Of a stretch of DNA of 64,000 bases, positions 35,921 through 43,935 are shown piece after piece. Under the pieces are notes generated by a model. The model was not told where the DNA came from, made no database searches, and worked only from the letters and a program-made list of their open reading frames with translations. The stretch is from GWE2-42-39 sp963668595 (lineage in GTDB: Bacteria > Bacteroidota > Bacteroidia > Bacteroidales > Prolixibacteraceae), in the NCBI GenBank assembly GCA_963668595.1, contig OY764876.1, positions 1,922,001 through 1,986,000 of the forward strand. The letters run 5' to 3'. The stretch's first letter is position 1, and each line of letters opens with the position of its first letter. The position numbers and the translations under genes were made by a program.

Positions 35921-37420
35921 ATGAATATTCTTACATTACTTGTAGTAATCCCTGTGCTGACCATTATCAGTATCTTTTTTACCAAAGGGTTGAAAGGGAC
36001 GCGAATGGTTTCTGCCATAGGAATGGGAATTCAGTTAATTGGAACGGCAGTATTGGTATTTATGTACCTCGGTGCCCGAAAAGCGGGAGTAACCGACGAA
36101 ATGCTTTTCACTGCTGATTACACATGGTTCAAAAGTTTAAACATTCATTACAATATTGGAGTAGATGGCATTGCTGTTGCCATGCTTGCACTAACCTCGG
36201 TAGTTGTATTTGCAGGAATATTTGCATCATGGGAAATGGAATATCTGTCGCGTGAGTTCTTCATATCGCTGATATTGCTGGCTACGGGTGTTTTTGGCTT
36301 TTTCATCTCACTCGACTTGTTTACCATGTTCTTGTTTTACGAAATAGCCGTAATTCCGATGTACCTGCTGATTGGTATATGGGGAAGTGGTCCGAAAGAA
36401 AGTTCGGCAATGAAACTCACCCTGATGTTAATGGGAGGTTCTGCGCTTCTGATGGTAGGAATTTTTGGCATTTATTACAACTCAGCACCTGCTGGGGGCC
36501 AACTCACCTTCAACATACTGGAAATTGCAAAAAATAATATACCCGTTGAAGCCCAGCGATTCTTTTTCCCCTTCACGTTTGTGGGATTCGGAATTCTTGG
36601 TGCATTATTTCCGTTCCATACCTGGTCTCCGGATGGTCACGCCTCCGCTCCCACCGCCGTTTCAATGCTCCATGCAGGAGTACTCATGAAACTGGGAGGA
36701 TACGGATGCTTTCGCGTTGCCATGTTCCTGATGCCGGAAGCAGCCAACGAAATGGCATGGATATTCATCATCCTGACAACCATTAGTGTAGTGTATGGAG
36801 CTTTTGGTGCAATCTGGCAGAAAGACCTGAAATTCATCAATGCCTATTCGTCGGTAAGCCACTGCGGATTAGTAATATTTGCATTGCTTATGATGAACCA
36901 AACAGCCATGGATGGTGCTATTCTGCAAATGATTTCTCACGGATTGATGACTGCTCTGTTCTTTGCACTTATCGGAATGATTTATGGACGTACCCACACC
37001 CGTGATGTTACCCAGATGGGAGGACTAATGAAAGTAATTCCATTTCTGGCTGTAGTTTATATGATTGCCGGATTTGCTTCGCTCGGACTTCCCGGATTAA
37101 GTGGATTTGTTGCTGAAATGACTGTTTTTGTAGGTTCGTTCCAACATCAGGATACTTTCCATCGTGTGGTAACCATCATTGCCACCAGCTCAATTGTAAT
37201 TACTGCGGTATATATTCTTCGTGTTGTAGGAATGATGCTGTTAGGACCGATTAAAGATCCGCATCACGAACACCTGGAAGATGCCAAATGGCACGAGCGA
37301 CTTAGCACCATTACGCTGGTTGTAGCCATTGCTGCTATTGGTTTGTTTCCCCTTTGGTTATCGGACACAATCATGGAAAGCTTAAAACCAATTGTTGAAA
37401 AGCTTGCACTGGCTTTTTAA
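35921..37420 (+). CDS. nuoM: NADH-quinone oxidoreductase subunit M
   Basis: 499 residues with about 14 helices, the second antiporter-like subunit. FLFYEIAVIPMYLLIGIWG contains the conserved membrane Glu, and FPFHTWSPDGHASAPTAVSMLHAGVLMKLGGYG the Mrp-like core. A 51-base gap separates it from nuoL and a 134-base, repeat-containing gap from nuoN. Confidence 0.96.
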   Translation: MNILTLLVVIPVLTIISIFFTKGLKGTRMVSAIGMGIQLIGTAVLVFMYLGARKAGVTDEMLFTADYTWFKSLNIHYNIGVDGIAVAMLALTSVVVFAGIFASWEMEYLSREFFISLILLATGVFGFFISLDLFTMFLFYEIAVIPMYLLIGIWGSGPKESSAMKLTLMLMGGSALLMVGIFGIYYNSAPAGGQLTFNILEIAKNNIPVEAQRFFFPFTFVGFGILGALFPFHTWSPDGHASAPTAVSMLHAGVLMKLGGYGCFRVAMFLMPEAANEMAWIFIILTTISVVYGAFGAIWQKDLKFINAYSSVSHCGLVIFALLMMNQTAMDGAILQMISHGLMTALFFALIGMIYGRTHTRDVTQMGGLMKVIPFLAVVYMIAGFASLGLPGLSGFVAEMTVFVGSFQHQDTFHRVVTIIATSSIVITAVYILRVVGMMLLGPIKDPHHEHLEDAKWHERLSTITLVVAIAAIGLFPLWLSDTIMESLKPIVEKLALAF

Positions 37421-37423
37421 TAT

Positions 37424-37451
37424 AGTCCCCTAAATCCCAAAGGAAGGGACT
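37424..37451. repeat. Short inverted repeat in nuoM-nuoN gap
   Basis: AGTCCC (37424-37429) and GGGACT (37446-37451) flank a 16-base loop, 4 bases after the nuoM stop. It resembles short C/G-run palindromes that are scattered between genes in Bacteroidota genomes; whether it is repeated in this genome cannot be seen here. Confidence 0.5.
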
Positions 37452-37509
37452 TAAATAAGAAGTAGAACAATGATAAAAAAGGAAAAAATATAAACGAAGC
37501 TTTCTTCAA

Positions 37510-37538
37510 CTCCCCCTCTGCTGGAGGGGTTGGGGGAG
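37510..37538. repeat. C-run/G-run hairpin before nuoN
   Basis: CTCCCCC (37510-37516) pairs with GGGGGAG (37532-37538), with an internal GGAGGGG that offers an alternative pairing. It lies 17 bases upstream of the nuoN ATG, so the mRNA hairpin could affect nuoN translation or mark an interspersed repeat. Confidence 0.6.
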
Positions 37539-37554
37539 GCTAAAAAATTTAGGT

Positions 37555-38982
37555 ATGAATCTCGGACAAATTATACTGATGCGACATGAATTGCTACTCA
37601 CACTTGCGGTGATAGTTGTTTTGATCGCAGAAATTGCAGTCAGCGATAAAAATAAAAGTAAACTGATCCCTTTCTTTATCGGACTGTTTGCACTAATTAC
37701 CGGAGCAGGTTTTTTGCCGGGAGAAACAGGCTCTCTGTTTGGCGGCTCATATCAAACCGGATCACTGATTCTTTTCATGAAAAACACACTTAATTTAGCC
37801 GTGCTGATTATTTTTCTTCAGGCTGAATCGTGGTTAAAGAAAGAAGAAAATCAGGATAAACTAAGTGAATACTTCCTGCTGACTTTATCGACCCTGATAG
37901 GTATGAATTTCATGATTTCGGCAGGCGATTTCCTTATTTTTTACATCGGACTCGAAACAGCAACCATACCTCTTGCCGGCTTGGCCGCTTTCGATAAATA
38001 CAAAAACCAATCGGCCGAAGCAGGGATTAAACTTATTCTTTCCTCTGCCCTCTCTTCCGGAGTTCTTTTATTCGGCCTATCGTTACTTTACGGAGCAACC
38101 GGATCAATTTATTTTGCCGACATTGTAAGTAAAGTCTCTGCAAGCCCACTGATAATATTGGGATTCATCTTTTTTGTTAGTGGAATGGGCTTTAAAATCT
38201 CATTGGTACCGTTCCATTTCTGGACTGCCGATGTATATGAAGGAGCCCCGATAAATGTTACATCCTATTTATCAGTAGTTTCAAAAGGTGCTGCAGCCTT
38301 TATTTTTACCATCATTTTGTTTACGGTATTTAAATCGATAATCGATATATGGCAGCCACTTATATACACAATTGCCATTCTTACTATGACATTGGCCAAC
38401 CTGTTTGCTCTTCGTCAAAATAATATGAAACGATTTCTGGCCTTTTCATCCATTGCTCAGGCTGGATTTATTCTGCTCGGCGTTTTGGGTGCAGGAGAAT
38501 TAGGAATGACATCCATCGTTTACTTTGTTCTCGTTTATGTATTTACCAATCTTGGCGCATTCGGGGTAGTTTCATCGATATACGAAAACTCAGGAATTGA
38601 AACCATTCAGGGATACAATGGCTTATATAAAACCAATCCCAAATTGAGTTTACTGATGACTCTGTCATTGTTTTCGCTGGCCGGAATTCCTCCTGTAGCA
38701 GGTTTCTTCGGTAAATTTTTCCTGTTCACTTCTGCCGCAGGAAGCGGATATTATATTTTGGTGTTGATTGCGGTACTAAACGCTACCATTTCGCTGTACT
38801 ACTATTTACGCGTAATAAAAGCCATGTTCATCGACCCGAACGACTCGCCCATACCTACATTCCGAAGTTCGAACTCGATGCGCATCGCATTAATTATTTG
38901 CCTGATTGGTATTTTCACAATTGGTTTTGCCAGCGGAATTTTCGAATATATCCGTAGCATCAGTCAGCAATTCTTAAATTAA
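37555..38982 (+). CDS. nuoN: NADH-quinone oxidoreductase subunit N
   Basis: 475 residues with about 14 helices, the third antiporter-like subunit. FYIGLETATIPLAGLAAF has the conserved Glu, VPFHFWTADVYEGAPINVTSYLS the core motif, and the C-terminal half carries LFSLAGIPPVAGFFGKF. It is the last nuo gene; there is no nuoE, nuoF or nuoG in the operon. Confidence 0.95.
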   Translation: MNLGQIILMRHELLLTLAVIVVLIAEIAVSDKNKSKLIPFFIGLFALITGAGFLPGETGSLFGGSYQTGSLILFMKNTLNLAVLIIFLQAESWLKKEENQDKLSEYFLLTLSTLIGMNFMISAGDFLIFYIGLETATIPLAGLAAFDKYKNQSAEAGIKLILSSALSSGVLLFGLSLLYGATGSIYFADIVSKVSASPLIILGFIFFVSGMGFKISLVPFHFWTADVYEGAPINVTSYLSVVSKGAAAFIFTIILFTVFKSIIDIWQPLIYTIAILTMTLANLFALRQNNMKRFLAFSSIAQAGFILLGVLGAGELGMTSIVYFVLVYVFTNLGAFGVVSSIYENSGIETIQGYNGLYKTNPKLSLLMTLSLFSLAGIPPVAGFFGKFFLFTSAAGSGYYILVLIAVLNATISLYYYLRVIKAMFIDPNDSPIPTFRSSNSMRIALIICLIGIFTIGFASGIFEYIRSISQQFLN

Positions 38983-38995
38983 AACGCACTCAGTT

Positions 38996-39316
38996 ATGGC
39001 ACTCAATAAAGGAAAACATATTGTAGAAGAAATTGACGGGCAACGTTGCTCGGTAGTTGAAAAAGCTGTATCGCCGGAAAGAGCCGAGTTTTTGAAGAAA
39101 TTATTGGAACTGAATAATTATTCTGTGAAAATGGTGCAGGAAGGAGACAGCGGCCAATTTACTGTAGGAGTAACAGATCTTCTCTTCAATCCGGTTATTG
39201 ATGTATATAAACGCCGTTTAAAAAGCTCTTCAGGTAAAAAAGTAACTCCCGCCTACTGGCTGCAAATCTCCAATCGGGAAACCGAAGCAGAAGTAAATTA
39301 CTGGACATTCAAATAA
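38996..39316 (+). CDS. Small conserved protein downstream of nuoN, function unknown
   Basis: A soluble 106-residue protein without signal peptide or membrane helix. It looks like a compact alpha/beta protein: VEKAVSPERAEFLKKLLELNNYSVKMVQEG forms a helix-strand unit, followed by VGVTDLLFNPVIDVYKRRLKS. I do not recognise a named family, although similar small proteins occur in Bacteroidota. It starts 13 bases after nuoN and is probably co-transcribed with it, but no link to respiration can be shown. Confidence 0.75.
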   Translation: MALNKGKHIVEEIDGQRCSVVEKAVSPERAEFLKKLLELNNYSVKMVQEGDSGQFTVGVTDLLFNPVIDVYKRRLKSSSGKKVTPAYWLQISNRETEAEVNYWTFK

Positions 39317-39321
39317 ACTGA

Positions 39322-39335
39322 CTACTCGCGCCAGA
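39322..39335. repeat. 14-base direct repeat, copy 1
   Basis: CTACTCGCGCCAGA, identical to copy 2 at 39771-39784 and 449 bases away. The two copies bracket the small membrane-protein gene at 39345-39728. Confidence 0.7.
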
Positions 39336-39344
39336 AAAGGGAAT

Positions 39345-39728
39345 CTATACATTTACCCAAATTGAAAAACCAAAAAATAAGATCGTGAAAATCACATAAG
39401 CACCTACAATAATCAATTGATTCAAAGATGATTTTGATTTATAGTCACCCTCTCTAATTAGTACTTTAAAGCGACTATCTTTAATAAAAAAGAAGTAATT
39501 AAACACAAAAAAGGGGGAAAAGAAAATAATTACGAAAACGAATAATGTGAGTTCATAATCATTTATAGATTTATTGATTGATTTAAGAAGGTTATAAACA
39601 GAAACCATATTGATTCCTTCAAATAGAGAAATTAGATAATAAGCATTGGTTTCCGGCTTCGTTTTAATACCGTTTTTTGAGATAATTGATCTCATAGAAT
39701 AAAAAATAAAACCATACAACTCCCTCAT
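39345..39728 (-). CDS. Small membrane protein, paralogue A, function unknown
   Basis: 127 residues with about three hydrophobic segments (roughly 28-50, 57-78 and 104-125). Its second half (FNYFFFIKDSRFKVLI ... YKSKSSLNQLIIVGAYVIF) parallels that of the next gene (INYYLIFNNSRYLRLI ... YKGKLTLIYGLGSILL), so the two look like diverged tandem duplicates. The region is much more AT-rich than its surroundings. No family is recognised. It is bracketed by a 14-base direct repeat; expression and role are unknown. Confidence 0.6.
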   Translation of the reverse strand: MRELYGFIFYSMRSIISKNGIKTKPETNAYYLISLFEGINMVSVYNLLKSINKSINDYELTLFVFVIIFFSPFFVFNYFFFIKDSRFKVLIREGDYKSKSSLNQLIIVGAYVIFTILFFGFSIWVNV

Positions 39729-39770
39729 AATCTATCTTTAATATCCATTATTCATTATCACCACTCTCTC

Positions 39771-39784
39771 CTACTCGCGCCAGA
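39771..39784. repeat. 14-base direct repeat, copy 2
   Basis: CTACTCGCGCCAGA, identical to copy 1 at 39322-39335. It lies downstream of the second small membrane-protein gene in the same relative direction as copy 1 does for the first. A looser GAGCCAGACAG echo occurs at about 39814-39824. Confidence 0.7.
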
Positions 39785-39827
39785 CAGGTTTTAACAAGAC
39801 TCTCGTTAGGCTGAGCCAGACAGATAT

Positions 39828-40226
39828 TCATGGTATAATTAAAACTGTTATTACAACTAATAATATACTCCCAAGACCATAAATTAATGTCAACTTTCCT
39901 TTGTAAGAAGACGGATATTTTTCTATTAACCTCAAATACCTACTATTATTAAAAATCAGGTAATAATTAATAATAGCAAAAGGTAATCCGAAATTCAAAA
40001 AACCACCTATTGCACTAGAGAGAATACTATTGTATTTAAAAGTAAGGAAATACTTATGAGTGTCAATATTAAAATATTCTAACCATAATAAAATCACAAA
40101 AAAATTCAATGCCCAGGCAACTGTAAGCAGAAAGAACACATTTGATTTCCAATTAGGTTCTTTATTCTTAAATCCTTTTGAATTAACAATTGCATCAACC
40201 CAAAGCAGATAATATAAATTTCTCAT
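39828..40226 (-). CDS. Small membrane protein, paralogue B, function unknown
   Basis: 132 residues with three or four hydrophobic helices (about 29-50, 67-90 and 110-131). It shares the N-terminal MRxLY start and the central NYYxxFxxSRYxxLI motif with the gene at 39345-39728. Base composition is strikingly AT-rich (16 G or C in the 60 bases 39841-39900). No enzymatic or transport signature is visible. It lies between that gene and the peptide exporter genes, on the same strand. Confidence 0.6.
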   Translation of the reverse strand: MRNLYYLLWVDAIVNSKGFKNKEPNWKSNVFFLLTVAWALNFFVILLWLEYFNIDTHKYFLTFKYNSILSSAIGGFLNFGLPFAIINYYLIFNNSRYLRLIEKYPSSYKGKLTLIYGLGSILLVVITVLIIP

Positions 40227-40256
40227 TGTCTAACAATTTACTACCATCCCGTTTCT

Positions 40257-40270
40257 GGACTATATAGTCC
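40257..40270. repeat. Perfect 14-base palindrome
   Basis: GGACTATATAGTCC is self-complementary over all 14 bases. It lies 31 bases upstream of the minus-strand gene at 39828-40226 and could be a dimeric protein-binding site; no regulator gene is adjacent. Confidence 0.45.
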
Positions 40271-40349
40271 TCTAATGGATAATTATTATTCTTAATATTA
40301 TTTTGAATCTCGCAGGTTCGGATTTGAATACACAATAAAAGAACTACAA

Positions 40350-41651
40350 TTAATGTACTTTTTCTTTAAAAAGAGCTTTGATGGGATTAAATAGTCGCTC
40401 AATCAATCGAAGCTGATCGGTAATAATTTCGGCATTGCCTTGTAACTCCTGGTTAAAAGTTAGCTTCGTTCCGTAATTGGTTTGCAAATCCTGTGGAAGG
40501 CTAATTTCAGCCAGATATGATTGCGAGGAAGGAACCAAAGAAATGCTTTTCACTTTTCCGACTAACATTCCGTATTCCATATACGGATAATTGTCGAACT
40601 TGATATTTACCTGCTGCCCTACTTTTACTTTTCCGGCACCAACAACCGGCATTGTTAACCGGCCAATAATACTGTCGGCATTTTCAGGAACAACAGAAAA
40701 AACCACATTCCCCGCCGTTACATACTGATTTTCGCTCCAAACATTGGTAAAAGTTACCTGCCCGGCAATCGGTGTTTTCAGCACATAACTGGTTTCCCAG
40801 CTACGCAATTGGTTTACCAGGTTCTCGTAACGTTCTTTCAGTGTTATCAGCAAGCGTTTTCCGCTTTCGGCTTTTTCAATATCCAATTCATCAATTTGCT
40901 GATTAATTCGGTTTAACTCAATCTGCGTGTTCGATAATTCAACCAATGCACTTTCGTAATTGTAACGTTGCTTCAAAAAGTCGGATTTCGAACGCTCCAA
41001 ATCAACATCAGCCACTACTTTTTTCCGATGCAGAGTCGAATCACGCATCAACTGAGCATTGCTCAATTCCATTTCTTCAATCAGCACATCACGCCGCTTT
41101 TGTAAACGATCGAGATAGCGCCAGTAGTCGTTTCGCTGTTTCACCAGCGATTGTTTGCGCTGATCGTATATGTTGAAACCCAAAAAAGTGCAGTACTCAC
41201 GCCATTGCGCTACCAACGAGGTATAATAAGTTTGATAAGCTCCAAGATTATACGCGCGATCGAAATTTACCAGACTAAATGCATCCGGCTGATCGAATAG
41301 TGGCTGCACCGAATCGAGAAATGCAATCAAACGATAAGCTTCGTGATAATCGGCCGCATTTTCAATCATTCCTAAAACTGAATCGGCCTGCACCCATGTT
41401 TTATCAGCCACCATCAATTGCTCGATACGGCCACTGGTATTAGCCACAATATGCACCGGCGGATTTTCGGACAATACCACCACCCTCGCCTGAATAATAT
41501 CGGGATATTTATAGAAATAACTTCCGATCAGTAATACCACAATTACCGACAGAATAATGGTAATTCCGCGCCGGATAATCCATCCGGGAGGAGTGCCCAA
41601 AATCTCGCGTATTTCGTCGCTGCGTAATTCTATATTGGGTTGATTTTCCAT
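40350..41651 (-). CDS. HlyD-family membrane fusion protein of peptide exporter
   Basis: 433 residues. A single N-terminal transmembrane helix (about 30-50) is followed by a lipoyl-like half-motif (ANTSGRIEQLMVADKTWVQADSVLG), a long alpha-helical hairpin with coiled-coil character (about 120-300) and a beta-barrel segment (KTPIAGQVTF ... VVPENADSIIG). This is the adaptor that joins an inner-membrane ABC exporter to an outer-membrane channel. It begins 1 base after the ABC exporter gene, so they form one operon. No TolC-like gene is present here. Confidence 0.92.
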   Translation of the reverse strand: MENQPNIELRSDEIREILGTPPGWIIRRGITIILSVIVVLLIGSYFYKYPDIIQARVVVLSENPPVHIVANTSGRIEQLMVADKTWVQADSVLGMIENAADYHEAYRLIAFLDSVQPLFDQPDAFSLVNFDRAYNLGAYQTYYTSLVAQWREYCTFLGFNIYDQRKQSLVKQRNDYWRYLDRLQKRRDVLIEEMELSNAQLMRDSTLHRKKVVADVDLERSKSDFLKQRYNYESALVELSNTQIELNRINQQIDELDIEKAESGKRLLITLKERYENLVNQLRSWETSYVLKTPIAGQVTFTNVWSENQYVTAGNVVFSVVPENADSIIGRLTMPVVGAGKVKVGQQVNIKFDNYPYMEYGMLVGKVKSISLVPSSQSYLAEISLPQDLQTNYGTKLTFNQELQGNAEIITDQLRLIERLFNPIKALFKEKVH

Positions 41652-41652
41652 T

Positions 41653-43872
41653 TTATCCGCCTAATTCCAATTGATTTTTGACCAATTCGTAATATGCTCC
41701 TTTTTTGGCAGCTAATTCTTCGTGTGTTCCCTGCTCTACAATTGCTCCCCGGTCGAGTACCACAATTTGTCCGGCATTTTTCACTGTACTTAACCGGTGT
41801 GCCACAACAATTACTGTTTTCCCCATGAAAAACTCATTGAGGTTTTGCATAATCACCTTTTCGTTGTTCGCGTCCAAAGCATTGGTCGCCTCGTCGAAAA
41901 ACAGGAACTCCGGATTTTTATATACCGAGCGGGCAATCAGAATGCGCTGCCGCTGTCCCTGGCTCAAGCCCACTCCTTCTTGTCCTATTTTTGTATTGTA
42001 TCGCAATGGAAGTTGTTCAATAAACTCGTGAATATTGGCCGTTTTCACTGCATGATACAGTCGGTCTTTGTCAGGAGTTTCGTCACTCAAAGCGATATTA
42101 TTGGCGATGGTATCCGAAAAAATAAACCCATCCTGCATGACCGTTCCGCAGCTTTTTCGCCACATCTCCATACTAAAACGATCAAGTTCAACATTGCCCA
42201 GCTTAATTTTTCCTTCCGTAGGAGGATAAAAGCCAAGCAACATTTTCAGCAAAGTAGTTTTTCCGCTACCACTTGCCCCAACAATAGCGGTTACCTGGTT
42301 CTGCGGAATAGCAAGTGTAACATTGTCGAGCACCTTGGGCGAGCGTGGCCCTTCGTAATGAAAAGTCAATCCCTCAATCAGCAAACTACGATCTGCCGGA
42401 AGTTCATGATTTTTTGATTCGGTTGCATCCTCTTCATCTTTTTTATGATGAATTTCACCCAAACGCTCCAGACTGATGCGGGCATCCTGTGCAGACTGAA
42501 TAAAACTTATAAACTCATTGATCGGACTATTCAACTGACCAATAATATATTGTACGGCCACCATCATACCAAGGGTCATGTTTCCATCGATTACTGCTTT
42601 GGCTGCCAAAAACGAAATAACAATATTTTTAACCTGATCGATCAATACCGAACCGGCCTGCTGATTTTGATTCAGCATTAAACCTTTAATACTTACTTTG
42701 AATAAACGAGCCTGAATATGTTCCCACTCCCAGCGCTTCTGTTTTTCGCAGTTATTCAGTTTTATTTCCTGCATACCGGTAATCAGCTGGTAAAGATTAC
42801 TTTGGTTTGCTGCTGCAACATTGAATCGTTTGTAATCGAGCTCTTTACGTTTTTTCAGGAAAATCAGAATCCAACCTACATACAGCAAACTGCCCAGGTA
42901 AAACACCAGCAAAATGCCCCAGTTGTACCAGGCCATCACCAAACTATAAATGATGAACGTAAAAATACCAAACGACATGCTGATCAGACTACCGGTAAGA
43001 AACGACTGGATGCGCTGATTATCATCGATTCGCTGACGCAGGTCGCCAATCATTTTGGTATCGAAAAAGCTAACAGGCAATTTCATCAGTTTAATCAGAA
43101 AATCGGATACCAACGCAATGCTGATACGCACACTGGTGTGCAACATGATCCAGCTACGCAAAAAGCCCACCGCCGTTTGACTGAGCGTAAGCACCAATTG
43201 CGCCACCAGCACCAGCACAATAAAATTCAGGTTATTGGTATTGATCCCCACATCGACAATGGCCTGAGAAAGAAACGGTAGCATCAAACTAAGTAAACTG
43301 CCCGTGAGAAAACCGAGCATCAACTGAATAATCAGCTTGCGGTAAGGCCTCAGGTACGAAAACAAATAGCCAAATCCGGCTTTGTTTACCGACTCTCCTG
43401 CTTCTTTGTAAAAATCGGCCGTGGGCTCCATCATCAGCACAATACCGGCAGGTTCGCCCTGCTGACGGGTAGATGCCCAATGTTTCAAAAATTCTTTGCC
43501 TACATATTTTATCAACCCGTGAGCCGGATCGGAAACGTAATATTCAGTCAGTTCCGGTGCTTTTTTCCCTGCGCGTTTCTTTTGCTTCACCTTGTACAGT
43601 ACCACAAAATGATTCTGGTTCCAGTGTACAATAGCAGGGAAAGGTAATTCGGGCAACATCGATTCGGTAACCCGCGCGCCCTGCGTTCGAAAACCGAGTT
43701 TTTCGGCCGCATCGCTGATAGTGAGCAGCGAAACCCCTTCGCGGGTTTTGTACATCAGCTCGCGAAGCGTGTCCAAATTGTAATGCCGCCCGTAATGTTT
43801 GGCTACAATTCTCAAACAGCTCGGGCCACAGTCCATCGCATCGGCTTGCAGGTAATGTGGGAATTTCGACAT
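41653..43872 (-). CDS. Peptidase-containing ABC exporter (C39, bacteriocin type)
   Basis: 739 residues in the PCAT layout: an N-terminal C39 cysteine peptidase (1-150) with Gln9, Cys15 (DCGPSC), His88 (WNQNHFVV) and Asp115 (SDPAHG), six membrane helices (about 170-450) and an ABC ATPase with Walker A GASGSGKTT, signature LSQGQ and Walker B FLFFDEATNALD. Family members cleave leader peptides after a double glycine and export the product. No precursor with such a leader is found within the surrounding 5 kb, so the cargo is unknown. It is translated just before the HlyD-type adaptor. Confidence 0.93.
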   Translation of the reverse strand: MSKFPHYLQADAMDCGPSCLRIVAKHYGRHYNLDTLRELMYKTREGVSLLTISDAAEKLGFRTQGARVTESMLPELPFPAIVHWNQNHFVVLYKVKQKKRAGKKAPELTEYYVSDPAHGLIKYVGKEFLKHWASTRQQGEPAGIVLMMEPTADFYKEAGESVNKAGFGYLFSYLRPYRKLIIQLMLGFLTGSLLSLMLPFLSQAIVDVGINTNNLNFIVLVLVAQLVLTLSQTAVGFLRSWIMLHTSVRISIALVSDFLIKLMKLPVSFFDTKMIGDLRQRIDDNQRIQSFLTGSLISMSFGIFTFIIYSLVMAWYNWGILLVFYLGSLLYVGWILIFLKKRKELDYKRFNVAAANQSNLYQLITGMQEIKLNNCEKQKRWEWEHIQARLFKVSIKGLMLNQNQQAGSVLIDQVKNIVISFLAAKAVIDGNMTLGMMVAVQYIIGQLNSPINEFISFIQSAQDARISLERLGEIHHKKDEEDATESKNHELPADRSLLIEGLTFHYEGPRSPKVLDNVTLAIPQNQVTAIVGASGSGKTTLLKMLLGFYPPTEGKIKLGNVELDRFSMEMWRKSCGTVMQDGFIFSDTIANNIALSDETPDKDRLYHAVKTANIHEFIEQLPLRYNTKIGQEGVGLSQGQRQRILIARSVYKNPEFLFFDEATNALDANNEKVIMQNLNEFFMGKTVIVVAHRLSTVKNAGQIVVLDRGAIVEQGTHEELAAKKGAYYELVKNQLELGG

Positions 43873-43935
43873 AAAAGCGCTTTGTTTGCGCCAAGATAAT
43901 TCTTTTCTGAGAATTTTTATAAAACAAATCCCATT

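Noticed and set aside
39345..40226. Small membrane proteins considered as bacteriocin precursors for the adjacent exporter
   Set aside because: They are 127-132 residues with several membrane helices and no double-glycine leader, unlike C39 substrates.
42718..43281. Plus-strand ORF (187 codons) inside the C39 exporter gene
   Set aside because: Antisense shadow rich in His and Gln, as expected from reversed hydrophobic codons; no start signal.
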